From Onchocerca volvulus (taxonomy: Eukaryota > Nematoda > Chromadorea > Rhabditida > Onchocercidae): DNA of 64,000 bases. Both the position numbers and the translations under genes were made by a program. How positions within the stretch are numbered: position 1 is the first letter of the stretch; each line of letters begins with the position of its first letter. Where the stretch lies: positions 10,848,888 through 10,912,887 of the forward strand of contig HG738138.1 in the NCBI GenBank assembly GCA_000499405.2. Reading direction: 5' to 3'. Under the pieces are notes generated by a model, which did not search any database, was not told where the DNA came from, and saw only the letters and a program-made list of their open reading frames with translations. This document shows, piece by piece, positions 13,109-25,200 of the stretch.

Positions 13109-14286
13109 TTATTTTCCGATATCATTCGTTGAGGGTGAAAAGATTTGCAGACATGTACGAAATTTTTTATTGCGGAAGCAATTCTTGCTGAAAAAATTTA
13201 TTAAAACTTTGTGCCTAATTTTATGTAAACAATTTTTTTTCTAATATTGATTTAAAGTATACTATTTTAATAGATTTAAATATTTGGAAATGAATAAATT
13301 ATTAATAATAAATTGATATCTTCTCTCATTTTTTTTTCTTCATTTTCTATTGCGGAAGCAATTCTTTCCTGCAAAAAATTAATTTAAACGTTTTTTTTTT
13401 CTATTTGCTACATTTAAGATTGAGTATAATTATACGATATGATGAAAGATATGATTTTCGCATATTGCTCAAAATGATAAGCTATTAGAGTGAAATGTTA
13501 AATTCAATAACAGAAAGTATATTATTAAAGCAATCATCCCAAAAAGATAAAATAAGTCTCATGATGATCATTTGATTTTGATTAACTTCTTTATCATCAT
13601 TTCATCTATTTCCAAAAAAAAAAAATATTAGAGGTGAAATACGGACCGACATTCAGCTCGTAGACTACTCTCTTCATAGGAAAACATTTCATGGCAAAGC
13701 TCACAAACTCGATCCATGACAGCATGTAGTGATTGATTACGATAAATTTTACAATTTGGATCAATTTCTTCCCAATTTTTTTCAGCTGATCGTTTTAGCA
13801 AATCCATTAGACGTAAATCCTTTGCAACATTCTAAAAATTAGTTACGCAAGGGGAAAATCAGTAGATAAGCTGAAAAGCACCGCATTATTTTTGGATTAA
13901 TACTTAAATGTAATTATTAAAACTTAGATAGAATTTATTACTATACTACTATTGGATGAAAAACCTTAAAGTTTTGAATGTAAATCAACATTGAAAACTT
14001 ACTTAATAATCCTGAATTGCAAAAATCACCTAGTAATTTGTGATATTAATCCTGTTGGAGATATTTTTGTTAAATATTACTTTTTTTAAAATTTATATAT
14101 GGAAGGGAAAAATTTCACGCATACTTCATTAAGTTTGTCTCGTTTATATGTCTGTTGTATAAAACTCTTTACTGGCATAACCAGTTGTAATGAAGTAAAT
14201 ATTATGAACCACAGTATTATTCGTTTACTATTTTGTTGAATTTTTGAATTTACTGCACACATTTGTTGTCCAAAAATGTTGATCAT
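13109..14286 (-). CDS. CHH/ion-transport-peptide family neurohormone precursor, complete
   Basis: Three minus-strand exons join in phase: 14286-14125, 13831-13647 and 13187-13109 (TAA), giving 141 residues. Residues about 22-42 form a signal-peptide core (RIILWFIIFTSLQLV) after a polar stretch. Exon 2 has a dibasic site, DLLKR, just before SAEKNWEEIDPNC. The predicted mature peptide has exactly six Cys spaced C-x15-C-x2-C-x14-C-x3-C-x8-C. This is the crustacean hyperglycaemic hormone/ion transport peptide pattern (x12 in the third gap in most arthropod members). The intron falls inside the Arg after Cys4, the place where arthropod ITP genes are split. The chain ends NDIGK, a Gly-Lys amidation signal. 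A T-rich acceptor ends at 14290, 3 nt before the start codon, which suits SL trans-splicing or a 5' UTR intron. Role in a nematode is inferred only as a secreted, probably neuroendocrine, peptide. Met-9 is an alternative start. Confidence 0.85.
13345..13368 (-). pseudogene. Relic of a duplicated last exon of the CHH/ITP-like gene
   Basis: Intron 2 of the peptide gene holds a T-rich acceptor (TTTTTTGCAG) followed by a close copy of the start of the true last exon. AAGAATTGCTTCCGCAATA is shared with 13186-13168. One extra A after the acceptor shifts the frame, so splicing here would give Arg-Lys-Glu-Leu-Leu-Pro-Gln-stop. Similarity ends soon after. I read it as a decayed alternative exon. It could still yield a truncated four-Cys isoform if used. 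Confidence 0.65.
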
Positions 14287-14300
14287 TTCCTGAAAAATAA
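14287..14300 (-). promoter_or_regulatory. 3' splice acceptor just upstream of the peptide gene start
   Basis: On the minus strand the sequence TTTATTTTTCAG ends at 14290 and is followed by GAA and then ATG. This is a strong nematode acceptor and could be an SL1 trans-splice site or the end of a 5' UTR intron. Confidence 0.55.
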
Positions 14301-17300
14301 ACATATCTTACGGAGGTCAACAAATTTTTTGGTTCACAAAATGCATCAAATAAAACTGATGCAAGAAGTAAAATCATTTCATGCAAACATTTAAGTATTA
14401 TCATTCAAACAAAATGAAAATGTCCGAATTTAAACATCAAATTGAAATTTACTTCAATCGATGATGCTTTCCTGTTCAGTTAAAATGAAAATTTTTATGT
14501 TTTCTAAAATAATTTCATCATCTTATCAATCTGAAATTATTGCTACAAGTTTGTTGTAATTTTTTCAGGCAGACATAATTAGCAGCATAATCTTTCATGA
14601 TGATAAAATTCTAAACATTTTTTCATATTCGAAATTCAACAAATTTATAAGACTATTTAATTTTAAAAGTATGATTTTAACATTTGTTTATATGGAAATT
14701 TTTTGAAGACATCACCGTCGTAAGTTTTGTTTCTCTCCTCACAATTTTCACTTTGCCAACTTGAAAATAGTATTCACAAGCCTACACTTTAACCTTTATA
14801 ACTAGTCGCGAAGCTGCACTTTTTTTAAAATTATTATATTCGAATGCGAAGAAATTGTACTTCATTAATTCGATGATATTTTAGTGAAGTACAAGAATTG
14901 AAGTGTGTAGAGTGTGGAGGGTAAAATTTTGAGTAAAAAAAGAAGAGGAAAAAAAAGGGGTAGAATTCCCGAAAACTTCTTGAAAAAAAAGAAAGCGGTG
15001 CGGAATGGCAACTATCATGATTGATAGGAATTGCTATAATATACCTTCAATCTTGCATCAAATGATAAAAATGAAATTGTAAATCGTACTTGTATTAATG
15101 ATAAATCTTGTTTAAATTTATAGATTTTATTAAAATTAATGATAATTCGTTCATTTTCTCTTTTATCAATAGTCTATAAGCGAACACTTTTCATTCTTTT
15201 TCAATAAATCCTTATTAAATTTAACTATTTCAAAAATAATAATCATAGTAGGTCAATAAGATAAAGTTTATAAAACTGATTAACGCTTATACATGTCAGT
15301 GAAATTATTGTATTTCATACGACTGTTTATATCTTCAAAACGATTATTTTGAATTCTAATATGAAGTATTAAAAATTAAAACTTAAACATCTTATTAAAT
15401 TAATTTACAGAAATTTTTTTTCAGTTAAAAAAAGGAACGACTGGAGACAAACAAAGTAATATGACAATAAATTTGAATCGTTTCGAATGATATATATATT
15501 TATTTACGGTAAAGTGATTAAATTTCGTAATTAAATTTTTAATTCGTCAAAGTCGTAAAGTGCATTTTGAAAGTTGCGAAATATTCTTGTCATAAATGTA
15601 TAATAAATCAATTATCATTTATTTTTGCAATGACTCAATTCCTTAGCGATTAATAACTAGAATTTCGTTATTGAAATATTCAAAATTAGTTAAGACTTCA
15701 AAAAAAAAAAAAAAATAGCTCAAGAATAAGTTGAATGAACTGATATGAACATTATCAAATTATATCTATCTATCACGTCATACAGTAAAATTTCACATTC
15801 GAAAATGCATGCCATTTAAGTAGCATATATTTGATACTAAGGCATGAAATTCAAAATTAAGTTTCTATTTGCAGTACAATAATTAATGCAATAATGTATT
15901 TCATACATACAAGTGAATTTAATCACATTTTATGCATGAATATGTTTTTTTTTTTTTTGCTTAAAAAATAAAATTATCAATTGCACTTTGCTATTTGTTT
16001 ATAATTTAAGTTATAGAAATTCGAAAATGATATCATTTGATTTTTGAAAGTAAAATGATAAGTGATTGATAAACCATTCATAATTATATTTAACTTTTGA
16101 ATAACAAATGATATTTAATTATCACAGTTGAAACTTTGATGACATTTTTTTCCTGAAAAAAAAAAGTTAATTTAATTCAAATAATAAACACAAGTTAAAT
16201 GTAAAAAAAAAATTTCCATTAATATAGATTAATTAAAGTAGAATCAAGCTTATATACCAGTCCTAAAATTATTTGTGATAGCTTCAGAAAAAAAACTATT
16301 CATTCACCAAAACCATTAAAAATCATTTATTCAATTTTAGTCAAAAATTATACTGTATAAAGCACATTACATCTTATTAATCAAAACTGATAAACAGATT
16401 TTCTTCATACTTACAGTATCCGAAACATGACTATAATTAAATCATTCATATAAACTTAAAAATCATTCATCCTTAAAATTATTCATTTAAATCCTTCCTT
16501 TATTCTACTTCCTACATCCTTTTGAATAATCATTCGTATAAACTTGAAAAGGTTGTGTTTTTGTGTGTTAGAAAGCATTGCATATTTCTTAACATCACAT
16601 TAAATACCATATAATTTTTTATTCAAACTTAAACAAGAGGAAATGGAAGGTAATTGCAGATGTTATCAACAATGCTATTGAAATATGCAAGCTGTTAATT
16701 GTATCAGCATTTTATATTATTTATGATTTTTCCAATTAACGAAATATAAGCAGCAGGAAAGGAGTTAAAATCCTGAAAACATCCATTTAAAAATAATTAT
16801 ATATTTACAAGTTTTTCAGTCCAATAAAACAATTAGTTGTTCCATTTTTTCTTTATTCAAAAATTTTAAAAATTGGCAAAACTCTGCAACTTAATAGAAA
16901 TAAAGTCAATGACCTTCATCTTTTGTATTATGGTTAACAATATTTTTTTCCATTTTTTTTTTAATGTTTTGAAAGCTATAAATAATTAAAAGTGGATAGT
17001 TTTGTTTTTCCAGATGGATTATAAGAAAAATGAATATAAATATAAATAAACGAAATAAATACAATTGGATCATGATATATTTTTCATTTCTACCAAATTT
17101 ATCAGTCAATTAAGACAAAAAAAATTGTTTTTTATTGATAATATTGATATAAATATGTGACAAATTTTCAGTTGAATCTAATTTTCAACCAATCATATTC
17201 AACAGATAAATCAGGACGAAATAATTACTTTTATTCATAGTTAACGAAATACTTTCACATTTAAACCATTCATACATATTACTGATCACCAGTTAATACA

Positions 17301-20300
17301 AGAAAAACTATCTTTTCTTTAATTTATGATTATATTTTATGATTATGAATGAACAAGATATCATTTGCTATTTTATAGTGCAAACTCTTAGCTAAAGATA
17401 AATGAATTGTTGGAAAACAAATTTCTGAGAAACAGCCCAGTAAAAATATTTAAATGAGATATGACATTTGCTGGAAATCATTTCATGGTAAAAAAAAAAA
17501 TAGAAGAAAGAATTCGCCGAATTTCGTCGAATAAAATTTTGATCTTGATTTGTAGTTTGACTTCAAACTACCATTCTTTTTTCAATCAATATTTCGGACA
17601 TAGTGTATTTCCAAACAATCAAAAGATAAAAAACAGAAAAAGAAACTTGAAGAAGTTTAAATTTATATATTTTACCATTGTTTCTAAATGAGGACTAAAT
17701 TTATGCGTGAACTGTTAAATTTTCTAAAAATTGAAAAATCATGAACATTCCCATGTAAAAATCAATCAGATGTCATGTTGTTTAGGCTTGGTTTCAACTA
17801 AGAATTAGGAATATTTCATTTCGTATAAAAATCTTTTTACATTTTACTCATTTTTGAATTTGCATTTTCAATAATTAAACTTTCTGAAATAAATGCAATT
17901 TTATGAGATTATATCATTGCAAAATTTATGTGAAACTTCTTTATTTAATTGAAAAAAACGGCATGCACCAAGAATTTATTAATTATAATTATTGAAGCAA
18001 TCAAAGTCCCAAAGTTTTTCAACGTATTTAGCAGAAACTTTTATATTTAATTGAAAAAAAAAAACGGCATGTACCATGAATTTGTTAATAACAATAACTG
18101 GAATAATTATATTCACAAAATTTTTTCAAACAATAAGTATTACGTGGGCATAGTTTTGTCGTCGATGTACATGCAGTTTTTTAAGATCATGACAGATTAA
18201 AATATTTGAAATTGATATTAAATTCATTTCACAAACCACAAATTAAATGCCAAAAAGAGTGGTGAAGTTGTTCTAAACCTAATAATGTAAATTTAAAATT
18301 AATTGTTTATATATTTTCAATAATATTTCTGCTTAAGATTTTATTCTTCTTATAATGAAAATGTCATTAATTGATATAATTGATTCAAACAGAATGAATA
18401 GTGTATTTTTGATCAGTTAAACTTTATGAAATGGTATTTTTATTTTCAGAGTAATGTACTTTAATTGTAGTGAAAAAAGTTAAAATAAAAAACAGTTCCA
18501 TGATGGTAATATAAACTATTCGGGTAACTCTCATGACATATTTCTATAAACTTATTTTCAAATAACACGGCTTTCAGCTTATTCTTTGATCAGTTTTTTT
18601 TTTTTTTTTCCGATATAGGTTTCATTTTTTCGCTGTGACATTTTAATAATTAATACTAATAGTTTAATCCGTATTTTTGCAGCAATTAATTCAAAATTTA
18701 TTTCTTTTTTTTTTCGTTTTTCTGTTGTTTAAAATAAATATATGTATACATTACTCAAAAAGAAATGCATACTTTTCGATGTTAGAATATTAATTTCAAA
18801 ATTCTAAACTTTTGTCATTAAGTGAAGAATATAACATTTTTCCGCTTGTTTGCGCTTTGATACATAGAAATATATTATGGTATGTGTACAAAATGATTTG
18901 AAATTTTTGCAAGAAAAACTTCAAAGTTAATCAAATATCTATGATTTCATCTGAAGTTGCTTTGGATAAAAAAAAAAAAAAATGATATTGACATGATTAT
19001 TCTTTCTGCACTTATAAGTCATCCCAAGAACTGAGAACAGATAAATAACAAATCACAAATACCATTTAAGATATCAATGCTAAGAGGAACTTAAAACTCT
19101 TGGCACATCTAAATGATTTGTATTCGTATTTTGAAAATGATCAGAAAGTCGACAAGATAGTTGAACGATATATTCAAAGACATTGTATTATTTCAGCCTT
19201 TTGTTTTGTTCTCACGCTTTTCACGAAAAAAAAGCATGAGAATCCAAGAAACTTGAAGATAATTTGATTTCATCAACTTTTTTTTAAAATATTAATGGTA
19301 GACTGCAAGTACCAATAAGTATTCGTGATTTCTTTGAGAACAACTCTTCACGAAAAAATTATTTCCTTCTCGAGTTTTTATGTTTGCTTTTCGGATTGAA
19401 AATGAGAAAAGTGATGATTGAAAAAAAAAAAGAAATGTTTTTCACGGCAATATATTTGTATTTCAGATTTTCTTTTCATATATTTTACTGAAAAAATTCC
19501 TCACTTGAAAATTCATTCGACGAGTTTATTTGGTGACAAAATCAATTTTTCTCTTGCATTTTGTTCCAGTATATGCAAAAAATTATCGCTTTATTGTAAA
19601 ACTGTTGAGAAAATTAAGGAGATGGTTTCCGGATGCCGCTTGCGGATGGAAAAAATCCTAGCCTCGCTTATCGGTAGGCTGGTAGAGTTTGGATAATAAG
19701 CAATGAAGCCGATAGCTTAAGCAATGAAATATAATTTCTGAAATAGTTTTTTGAATACAAGAAGCGATACAATACAGAGAAAATTATTTTAGCAATAACA
19801 TTAAAATTTAAGTTTCAGTTAAAGTATAACTTGTTTAACAAAAAAAAGAAGAAACTGGCTACGTGAGGTATTTTCCAAAGTTTGATACTAGGCTACATCG
19901 AGTATACATTTGCATAAAGGTAACGCGCCGTGCTCGGATCTGGTATTGAGATTTTGGATAATCTTGTACTAATAGCCGAAAAGTCATAACGGTTCTTGTA
20001 ACTTTGCAACATTGCATTTCAAAATGACTTGTATAAAATTAAATAATACATTGAATTGTCGAAATGACTCATTTGAATCAAAACGAATAATCGAGATGAC
20101 TCACTTGAAGTTGCATAATAGAAAAGTTTCAGTAATGAAATTTCGAAACAATTTAGAAAATGGGCTAAATTCAAAAAGTTTACCCATCTTCAAGTTTTAT
20201 AATGAATCAAATGAATTTGCCATTTTTCCCTTATCATCGAGCATAAATAACAACGGATGGATTCACATATATGGATAATTAATTTTAAATTTAGCTAATG

Positions 20301-22218
20301 AATATGATGAGAATTTAGGAAACGTATTAAAGAATTAATTCTCACGTTCATTGCGCAAGACTTTCGCATCTATTGATGGATGCTACACTGAATACATTTT
20401 TCATTGTATTGATGTGACATATGGTGAAATCGTTGTGACCCGTAGTTGTAATACTTGAGATCGCGTTTTGTTTTAAAATGTAAGACTCTTTCGTTTGTAT
20501 CGATATGCTTATTGTGACCAAGGACTGAATTTCATTTGAGTTTTAAATGGTTTGCAATGCAAATATCCGATCCTTTTCACATCACTAATAAATTCATCGT
20601 TTCCGAAAATAATCTAGAAAAACAAATTTCCGGAGAATCTGATGAGTGTGACAAATGATAAGTTTCGAACATTTCGTCACAATCATCATTTTTGTTGACT
20701 TGAGAATTTTTTTGTTGATTTTGGGTGAATTATGAATCGGGATTTAGTCTGTATAAACATTTCCTTTCTCAAGCAAAGAAAGCCATTCTGGTGATCACGA
20801 CCACGCCTTCCTCATTACCACCGTAATCCAACTTATTTCCGGCGTCACCAGACATATTTCGAACCATTCTCACCTTAATAATTATTCCAGAAGAAGGCAT
20901 CACTTGGCATTTACCCCTTTTTAAATCCAACTTTTTATTACTTTTCATGCATCCGAGAAATCTTCCTTTTTCTTGTATTTCTATTTAGAATAAAAAGAGT
21001 TTCGTTTATCGTTTCAGAATTGATATTAAACAATTGTTGAATAAGGAAAAATTGGATTAGTTCATGCAAAAATAATTTTAACCTAAGATTGTGAATTTTA
21101 AACTATTATGAATAGATTAAAATTATTATGGCTAGACTTGACGATTATAATTAAGTTCTTATTTTATATTAGTTTGGCTCAATTATTATTTACGAGCGAA
21201 ACTTTGAAGTGCAAGCATCAAATTTTGAAATTCACTAAAAAAAAGAAAATGGCTTCTCCTTTTTAGAGCATTCGAAATAAATAAATGAAAGAGTTGCGAA
21301 GTTTCTCGTAGTTATGATAAATCAAATGAACTTACATGTTACAAATATTAGAAAAAGTAAACGGTTCCAGAAATTGAAACATTATCAATTACAGATAAGA
21401 TGATAATGATCAACTTTATAGTTAATACCTTCTATACGATAGGATTTTTTATCGAATTTTTCTGCAAAATAATTCCTAAATTTTATTTTATTTTGTTACT
21501 TTTTATAATTCGATAGATTCGATAGAAACAGTATAATAATTATAAGAATATCAGTAAATTTTCGCTTCTTTTACATTTATTTACGAATTATTGACAAATA
21601 GACAAATAAGTATTGAGTAAAGCGAAGTGTGAAAAACAACTTTTCGGAATTTTTTTTTAAGAAATTAACAAACCATTTTTTGAATAACTAATTTCTTTTT
21701 GCATAAAACTGTAGAAATTTAATATTTTTCCCTCCATTCATTGTGTAACTCTAAGCGAAGCAAATTTTTTCATTTAAATTTCTCTCAGTTTAATTTATTG
21801 CTATTTCAAATCAAAATTTCCCCTTTTTTTTTCTCATCTTTTATATCTAAGAGAGAAGAAAACTTTCTTTGCAATAATAATTGTCTTCGATTGAAAAATG
21901 ATTGAATAATAAATATTAAATTTGTGGTGTAGGAAAAACTTTTGCATCACTTACTGTCTTCGATTTTTTTCTTGCATTACATATTTTGTTTTAAATTTCA
22001 ATTAAATTTGAAAGGCAAGTTTCAGGTGCAAATTGAAATTGGTTGAAAAAATTTCCATACATAGCTTTATTGTTAGATAATCGAAAAAGTAATATGATGA
22101 AGACGAATTATTATTATAAATCTAACTGCGCTTAAGCAGAGGGGAATACTGAAAAATTTGAAGCTATACTATTTAAAAATGTGAAATTATCATTGTTACT
22201 ATCATTATCATTTCTGTT
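14301..22218. other. Intergenic, no gene recognised
   Basis: About 7.9 kb of AT-rich sequence. Short ORFs such as 16906-17109, 19418-19696 and 20012-20278 have low-complexity or unrecognisable translations and no convincing splice partners. It is presumably the upstream region of both the divergent peptide gene (-) and the TIKI gene (+), so regulatory DNA is expected but I could not delimit any. A diverged direct duplication at 17.93-18.11 kb is listed separately. Confidence 0.5.
17930..18110. repeat. Diverged direct duplication, about 102-bp period
   Basis: GAAACTTCTTTATTTAATTG plus an A-run and ACGGCATGCACCA near 17932-17971 recurs near 18034-18078 as GAAACTTTTATATTTAATTG, an A-run and ACGGCATGTACCA. 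The downstream AATTT-TTAATAA parts are also alike. Confidence 0.65.
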
Positions 22219-25200
22219 ATGAAAATTCTGCAGTATCAATTGCTGTTCATGTTTTTTTTGGTTTATTCATATCAATTGCAAATTTCTTGCAAAAATGATG
22301 ATCAGGTTAGCTGATTTATTTCATTTTAAATTTTAATTTTGTTTTTATATGTATCATTCTTAACTTTCATTTATGTCTGTTACAATTGTTAAATTTCAAA
22401 ATGTTGTCAGTTCTTGACTTACTAGATTTATCGATGATAAATTACCACTTGTCAATGATAACTCTATTACAAATTACTTCGATACCGAGCATTTTCTAAC
22501 ATACATCACTGTTATGTTCAAAATTTTGAACATAGCGAAATCACATCAATCCTAGAATTAAAAACATTTATAAGACTTTTTTTTTGTTTATCTAAATCAG
22601 ATTTAGAAGTAAACTGATCAGTCTATTATTATACACAGCTTTGTGGCAAATAAACCACAAGACAGCGGAGAAAGAAAAGTTAAATTCTTTTAAACTGGAA
22701 TTGTTCCGTTTAAAAGGTCATCTAATTAAACGCTAATGAATTTTCCTTTTTACGTAAAAAATGAAATTTAAAATTTTAAGTAAAAATTTCAAATATATTA
22801 TAACATTATTGAAAAAAGCTTTCCAATTTATTTCTGTAACAAAAAAAGAAAAGAAGGAGATGAGAAATATGATGAATAGGAAGGATATTGATGAATTTTG
22901 AAAACAAAATTGCCCGTTGAATTGGATTTTTTCTAAAGCAATCTCTTGCAACGTTTTTTTTTCCTTTTTTTTTTTTTTTTTTTTTACATAAAGAAGAATT
23001 CTTTGAAAAATTTCCTTATTTTAAAAAGATAATTTGCTATTCATTTCAGGTACACAAGAAATCAATCTTTTTATGGTCGATTGAACGAAATAATTTTGTC
23101 GAAGGTTATATGTTTGGAACAATTCATGTACCGTTTACCGAAGTCTGGGAACAAGGCAAGTTGATGAAGTTTCGGTGAATTTTTTATTATTATTTCCATG
23201 AGAATTTAGATTTTATAAAATTCGAATTTTGGATATTTTATTACCAATTAATTTCTAAAATATTAATAACATCAAAGAATTAATCAATCATTTTAATAAA
23301 CATAAGTTAAAAATTCTTTTAAAATCTTGCATTTGTTTATAAACAGTTCTGTTAATTTTATTTGAAACCATTCAATAGATAGGCTTTTTAGGTTCATGTT
23401 ATTACGGATATTGCTAACTAAGTACAACAAATTATAGTTTTCGCATATGACATCTGTTGTCAGTAAATAAGACTAATGATCATTTTGCGATGGATAATAA
23501 TTAGAAGATAAATGATATTCAAAAAATCTTCAATCTTTCTCTAAACAATTTTTTTAATCCTGCAGATTTTGCTTAAAACACCAACATGTTACAAACATTT
23601 TTGCAATTAATTATTGCAGTATGCATATCTAAAATATTGCAAATTATAGTCAAAAGATGCAATCATAAATGATTCTTCTAAGAAAAATTTGCCTAAATTG
23701 ATTTATCAAATCATTGCTTAGTTTTTTTTCTTCTTTACTAATTGATATGCCTTTATACTGTAATTCTGCATGAGATTGGTATAGTATGCAGAATGCATTA
23801 TGCATGCAGAAGTCATGATGTTATAACAAAGAATTCGATAGAAAGGCTTTTAAATGATGGCCCATTAGTCGGTTCCCATTAAAATTGAAAAGCATTTCGT
23901 TCTGAGTTGTCGCCGGCATACCCAAGAATATAATAGATTCTTGAGTTGAGTAAAAGCAATCGTTTCGCTGTGATCGCTGAAGTAGAAGTTGAAGTAATAG
24001 CAGAACTGCATCAAAAGCCCATTATGATCTTTCAGGAAGTAATTGCTCGGTGAACTATTCTCCCCGCTCTCTCCCGAAAATCCTACTCTCGGATCTTTTC
24101 ATTCCCCTAATTGCTTCAATAATTCCACTTCCTTTTTCCTCCTTTCTCCTGGTAGAACTTGCAATAATTTCCAGTTTTGTCAATTTCCTTATAATATTTT
24201 CGAAATTTTCACCAGTTAAATTTTTTCAATTTTCACTCGCTTCCGGAAACTTTTAATGCGATTTTTTCTTTTTTAATGAACAAAAATTTTCCCGAAAAAA
24301 TTTTTTTTGAATTTTTCTCCTTTTAAATTCAGATTTTATACCACCAAATCTAAAAAATTTCAGGCAAAATATTTTGTGAATAAAAGGAAATGTTTAAAAA
24401 GAAAAATTGTTATTTTAAATGATTATAATCATTTATCATTCATTTTATGAATGATAAATTCAAAAAGATTATCGTAATGTTAGCAGAAAATTTGCCATTT
24501 CAAATCCAAGCAATTGAAGTTGAAAACCAACTAAAAAGTATAACTTAATCATATCACTAGTAAGCATATGAACAAAATAGACTTCATCAATTCTTAAAAT
24601 TCAATTCAATTAAATTCATTATCTGATGTGCTAAGCAAATAGCAAATTGGCAATAATTTTGGCCAAGATAATTTCATATCAACCAAAAATGGTCATATTT
24701 ATCAAAAAATATATTTCAAATTAGTATCTTCGATACATATAATCTGATTACAGTATCGGAAAAAGTTAAAACAGCATTTGCGCGATCAGATTCTGCCGTT
24801 TTTGAACTGGATCTGTACAATGCAAATACAATCGAGCGATTATCGGAATGCAAAAATATTCCAGGCGGTGGGACACTGAAGGATTATTTGTCGCCCAAAT
24901 TATATCTAAGGCTGGAACATTGTAAAATATAATTTTTCGTCTCTAATTTCCAGATTAAAATTTTGAGTTACATGGATGTCAAATATTTGTTATTGTTCTC
25001 TTTTGAAGATTTATCAGTATCAGAGTTATTTTGAATGACAATTTATTTTTCGTATCAAAATCAGAAAAAATTTTAGAAATTATCCTTTTTTTTTCTAATT
25101 TGAAAATGCATAGTTTTTTTTTAAATTATTTTCAAAACTTTTTTTTTAAAATTCAATTCCCAAGCATCTGTCAAAATTCTATTTTTCTTTTTGTCTCAGT

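Noticed and set aside
23860..24260. Less AT-rich island in TIKI-like intron 2 with a 68-codon ORF
   Set aside because: The hydrophobic translation has no family match, and the flanking TIKI exons join without it. It could be an unrecognised non-coding feature, but nothing supports one.
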